A DNA stretch of 12,811 nucleotides from Deltaproteobacteria bacterium (GTDB lineage: Bacteria; Desulfobacterota; Syntrophia; Syntrophales; UBA5619). Below the pieces are notes generated by a model that was not told the DNA's origin, did not search any database, and saw only the letters and a program-made list of their open reading frames with translations. Location: contig JAPLJW010000104.1 of assembly GCA_026388365.1 (NCBI GenBank), positions 1 through 12,811 of the forward strand, read 5' to 3'. A program made the translations under genes and the position numbers. Positions 12,362 through 12,811 of this stretch are shown here, one piece after another (the first letter of the stretch is position 1; each line of letters opens with the position of its first letter).

Positions 12362-12811
12362 ATGAAAAAGTTTTTTTTAACAGTTTTAATGGTTATTGGG
12401 ATGCTTTGTTTCATTGCCGGACCAATCCTGGCCGACCAGACCATGGATCAGATCGAAAAGACCGGAAAGATCAAAATAGGGTTCAGGGAGGATTCTATCC
12501 CCTTTGCTTTCATAGACCCGAAGGTGGGAAAGCAGGTAGGTTTCTCCGTGGACATGGCCCAGCTCCTTGCAGAAAATCTCTCCAAACACTTTGGCAAGAA
12601 GATCGAAATTGAGCCGGTGACCATTACCACAAAGACCCGTATCCCCATGATCACCAACGGAACGATTGACGTGGAGATGGGATCCACGACATACACGCAG
12701 GAACGGGAAGATGTGGTGGACTTCAGCCTGACTTTCTTCTTCTCCGAGACGGCCTTTCTTGTACCCAAGAATAGTCCCATCAAGACCAAAAAAGATCTGA
12801 CCGGTAAACGG
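12362..12811 (+). CDS. Polar amino acid ABC importer binding protein, glutamate/aspartate type, N-terminal part
   Basis: This is a periplasmic binding protein of the SBP_bac_3 (type 2) family, cut off by the window end after 150 codons. Residues 1-24 are a signal peptide (MKKFF start, hydrophobic core, likely cleavage after ILA before DQ). The cysteine inside the core has no lipobox around it, so the protein should be soluble in the periplasm. Family marks seen are KIKIGFREDSIPFAFID, GKQVGFSVDMAQLLAENL, TRIPMITNGTIDVEMGSTT followed by QERE, and VDFSLTFFFSETAFLV. The NGTIDVEMGSTT..ER stretch is close to the GltI-type glutamate/aspartate receptors (NGTFD.ECGSTT..ER in my memory), so an acidic amino acid is the likely ligand. 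AAGGAGGTGG precedes ATG 12362. Permease and ATPase genes would be expected to follow outside the window. Confidence 0.9.
   Translation, partial: MKKFFLTVLMVIGMLCFIAGPILADQTMDQIEKTGKIKIGFREDSIPFAFIDPKVGKQVGFSVDMAQLLAENLSKHFGKKIEIEPVTITTKTRIPMITNGTIDVEMGSTTYTQEREDVVDFSLTFFFSETAFLVPKNSPIKTKKDLTGKR

Noticed and set aside
1..12811. CRISPR array, tRNA or rRNA genes, prophage or defence genes
   Set aside because: I looked for regularly spaced repeats, rRNA/tRNA motifs, integrases, transposases and nucleases and saw none in the window.

Overview
The window comes from a sulfate- or sulfite-respiring bacterium, most likely in the Desulfobacterota (the former Deltaproteobacteria). The strongest marker is the start of dsrA, the alpha subunit of reductive-type dissimilatory sulfite reductase, on the minus strand at the left edge. 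Other support is an archaeal-type (ApgM) phosphoglycerate mutase, two periplasmic binding proteins with Gram-negative signal peptides, and a short palindromic intergenic element of a kind I recall from this group. The genus cannot be fixed from the sequence alone.

Left part (1-1975, minus strand). A tight, partly overlapping gene string reads leftward: a 107-aa and a 119-aa protein of unknown function, a protein of five TPR repeats, a possible 38-aa peptide whose stop overlaps the next start, and dsrA. The layout suggests that the unknown genes are co-transcribed with the sulfite reductase, whose remaining genes lie outside the window.

From 1976 to 2971 there is almost 1 kb without a convincing gene. 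It holds hairpins near the head of the dsr-side operon, an eroded coding remnant, and a 147-bp element with matching inverted ends. To its right, on the plus strand, are apgM (2972-4180) and, behind a good sigma70-type promoter, a group III iron-dependent dehydrogenase closest to hydroxyacid-oxoacid transhydrogenase (4350-5660).

Centre (5947-10974, plus strand). This is a complete importer operon of the nitrate/sulfonate/taurine (SsuABC/TauABC/NMT1) superfamily, in the order binding protein, permease 1, ATPase 1, permease 2, ATPase 2, and a small protein with two membrane segments. The four core subunits are two different permeases and two different ATPases, so the transporter is probably a heterotetramer. 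The two ATPases carry complementary defects: ATPase 1 has a changed signature motif and ATPase 2 lacks the switch histidine. Both defects would fall in the same composite ATP site. Permease 1 carries an exact in-frame 60-bp tandem duplication. A stable hairpin separates the binding-protein gene from the rest and may set its expression level. The substrate is not deducible; the flanking oxidoreductase and anion-carrier genes point only weakly to a small organic anion.

Right part (10975-12811, plus strand). A short leader ORF with an excellent ribosome binding site overlaps the start of an AEC-family (auxin efflux carrier/malate permease) gene that is split by a frameshift in its central loop. 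After about 300 bp of intergenic DNA, the window ends inside a second type of importer gene, a glutamate/aspartate-type periplasmic binding protein.
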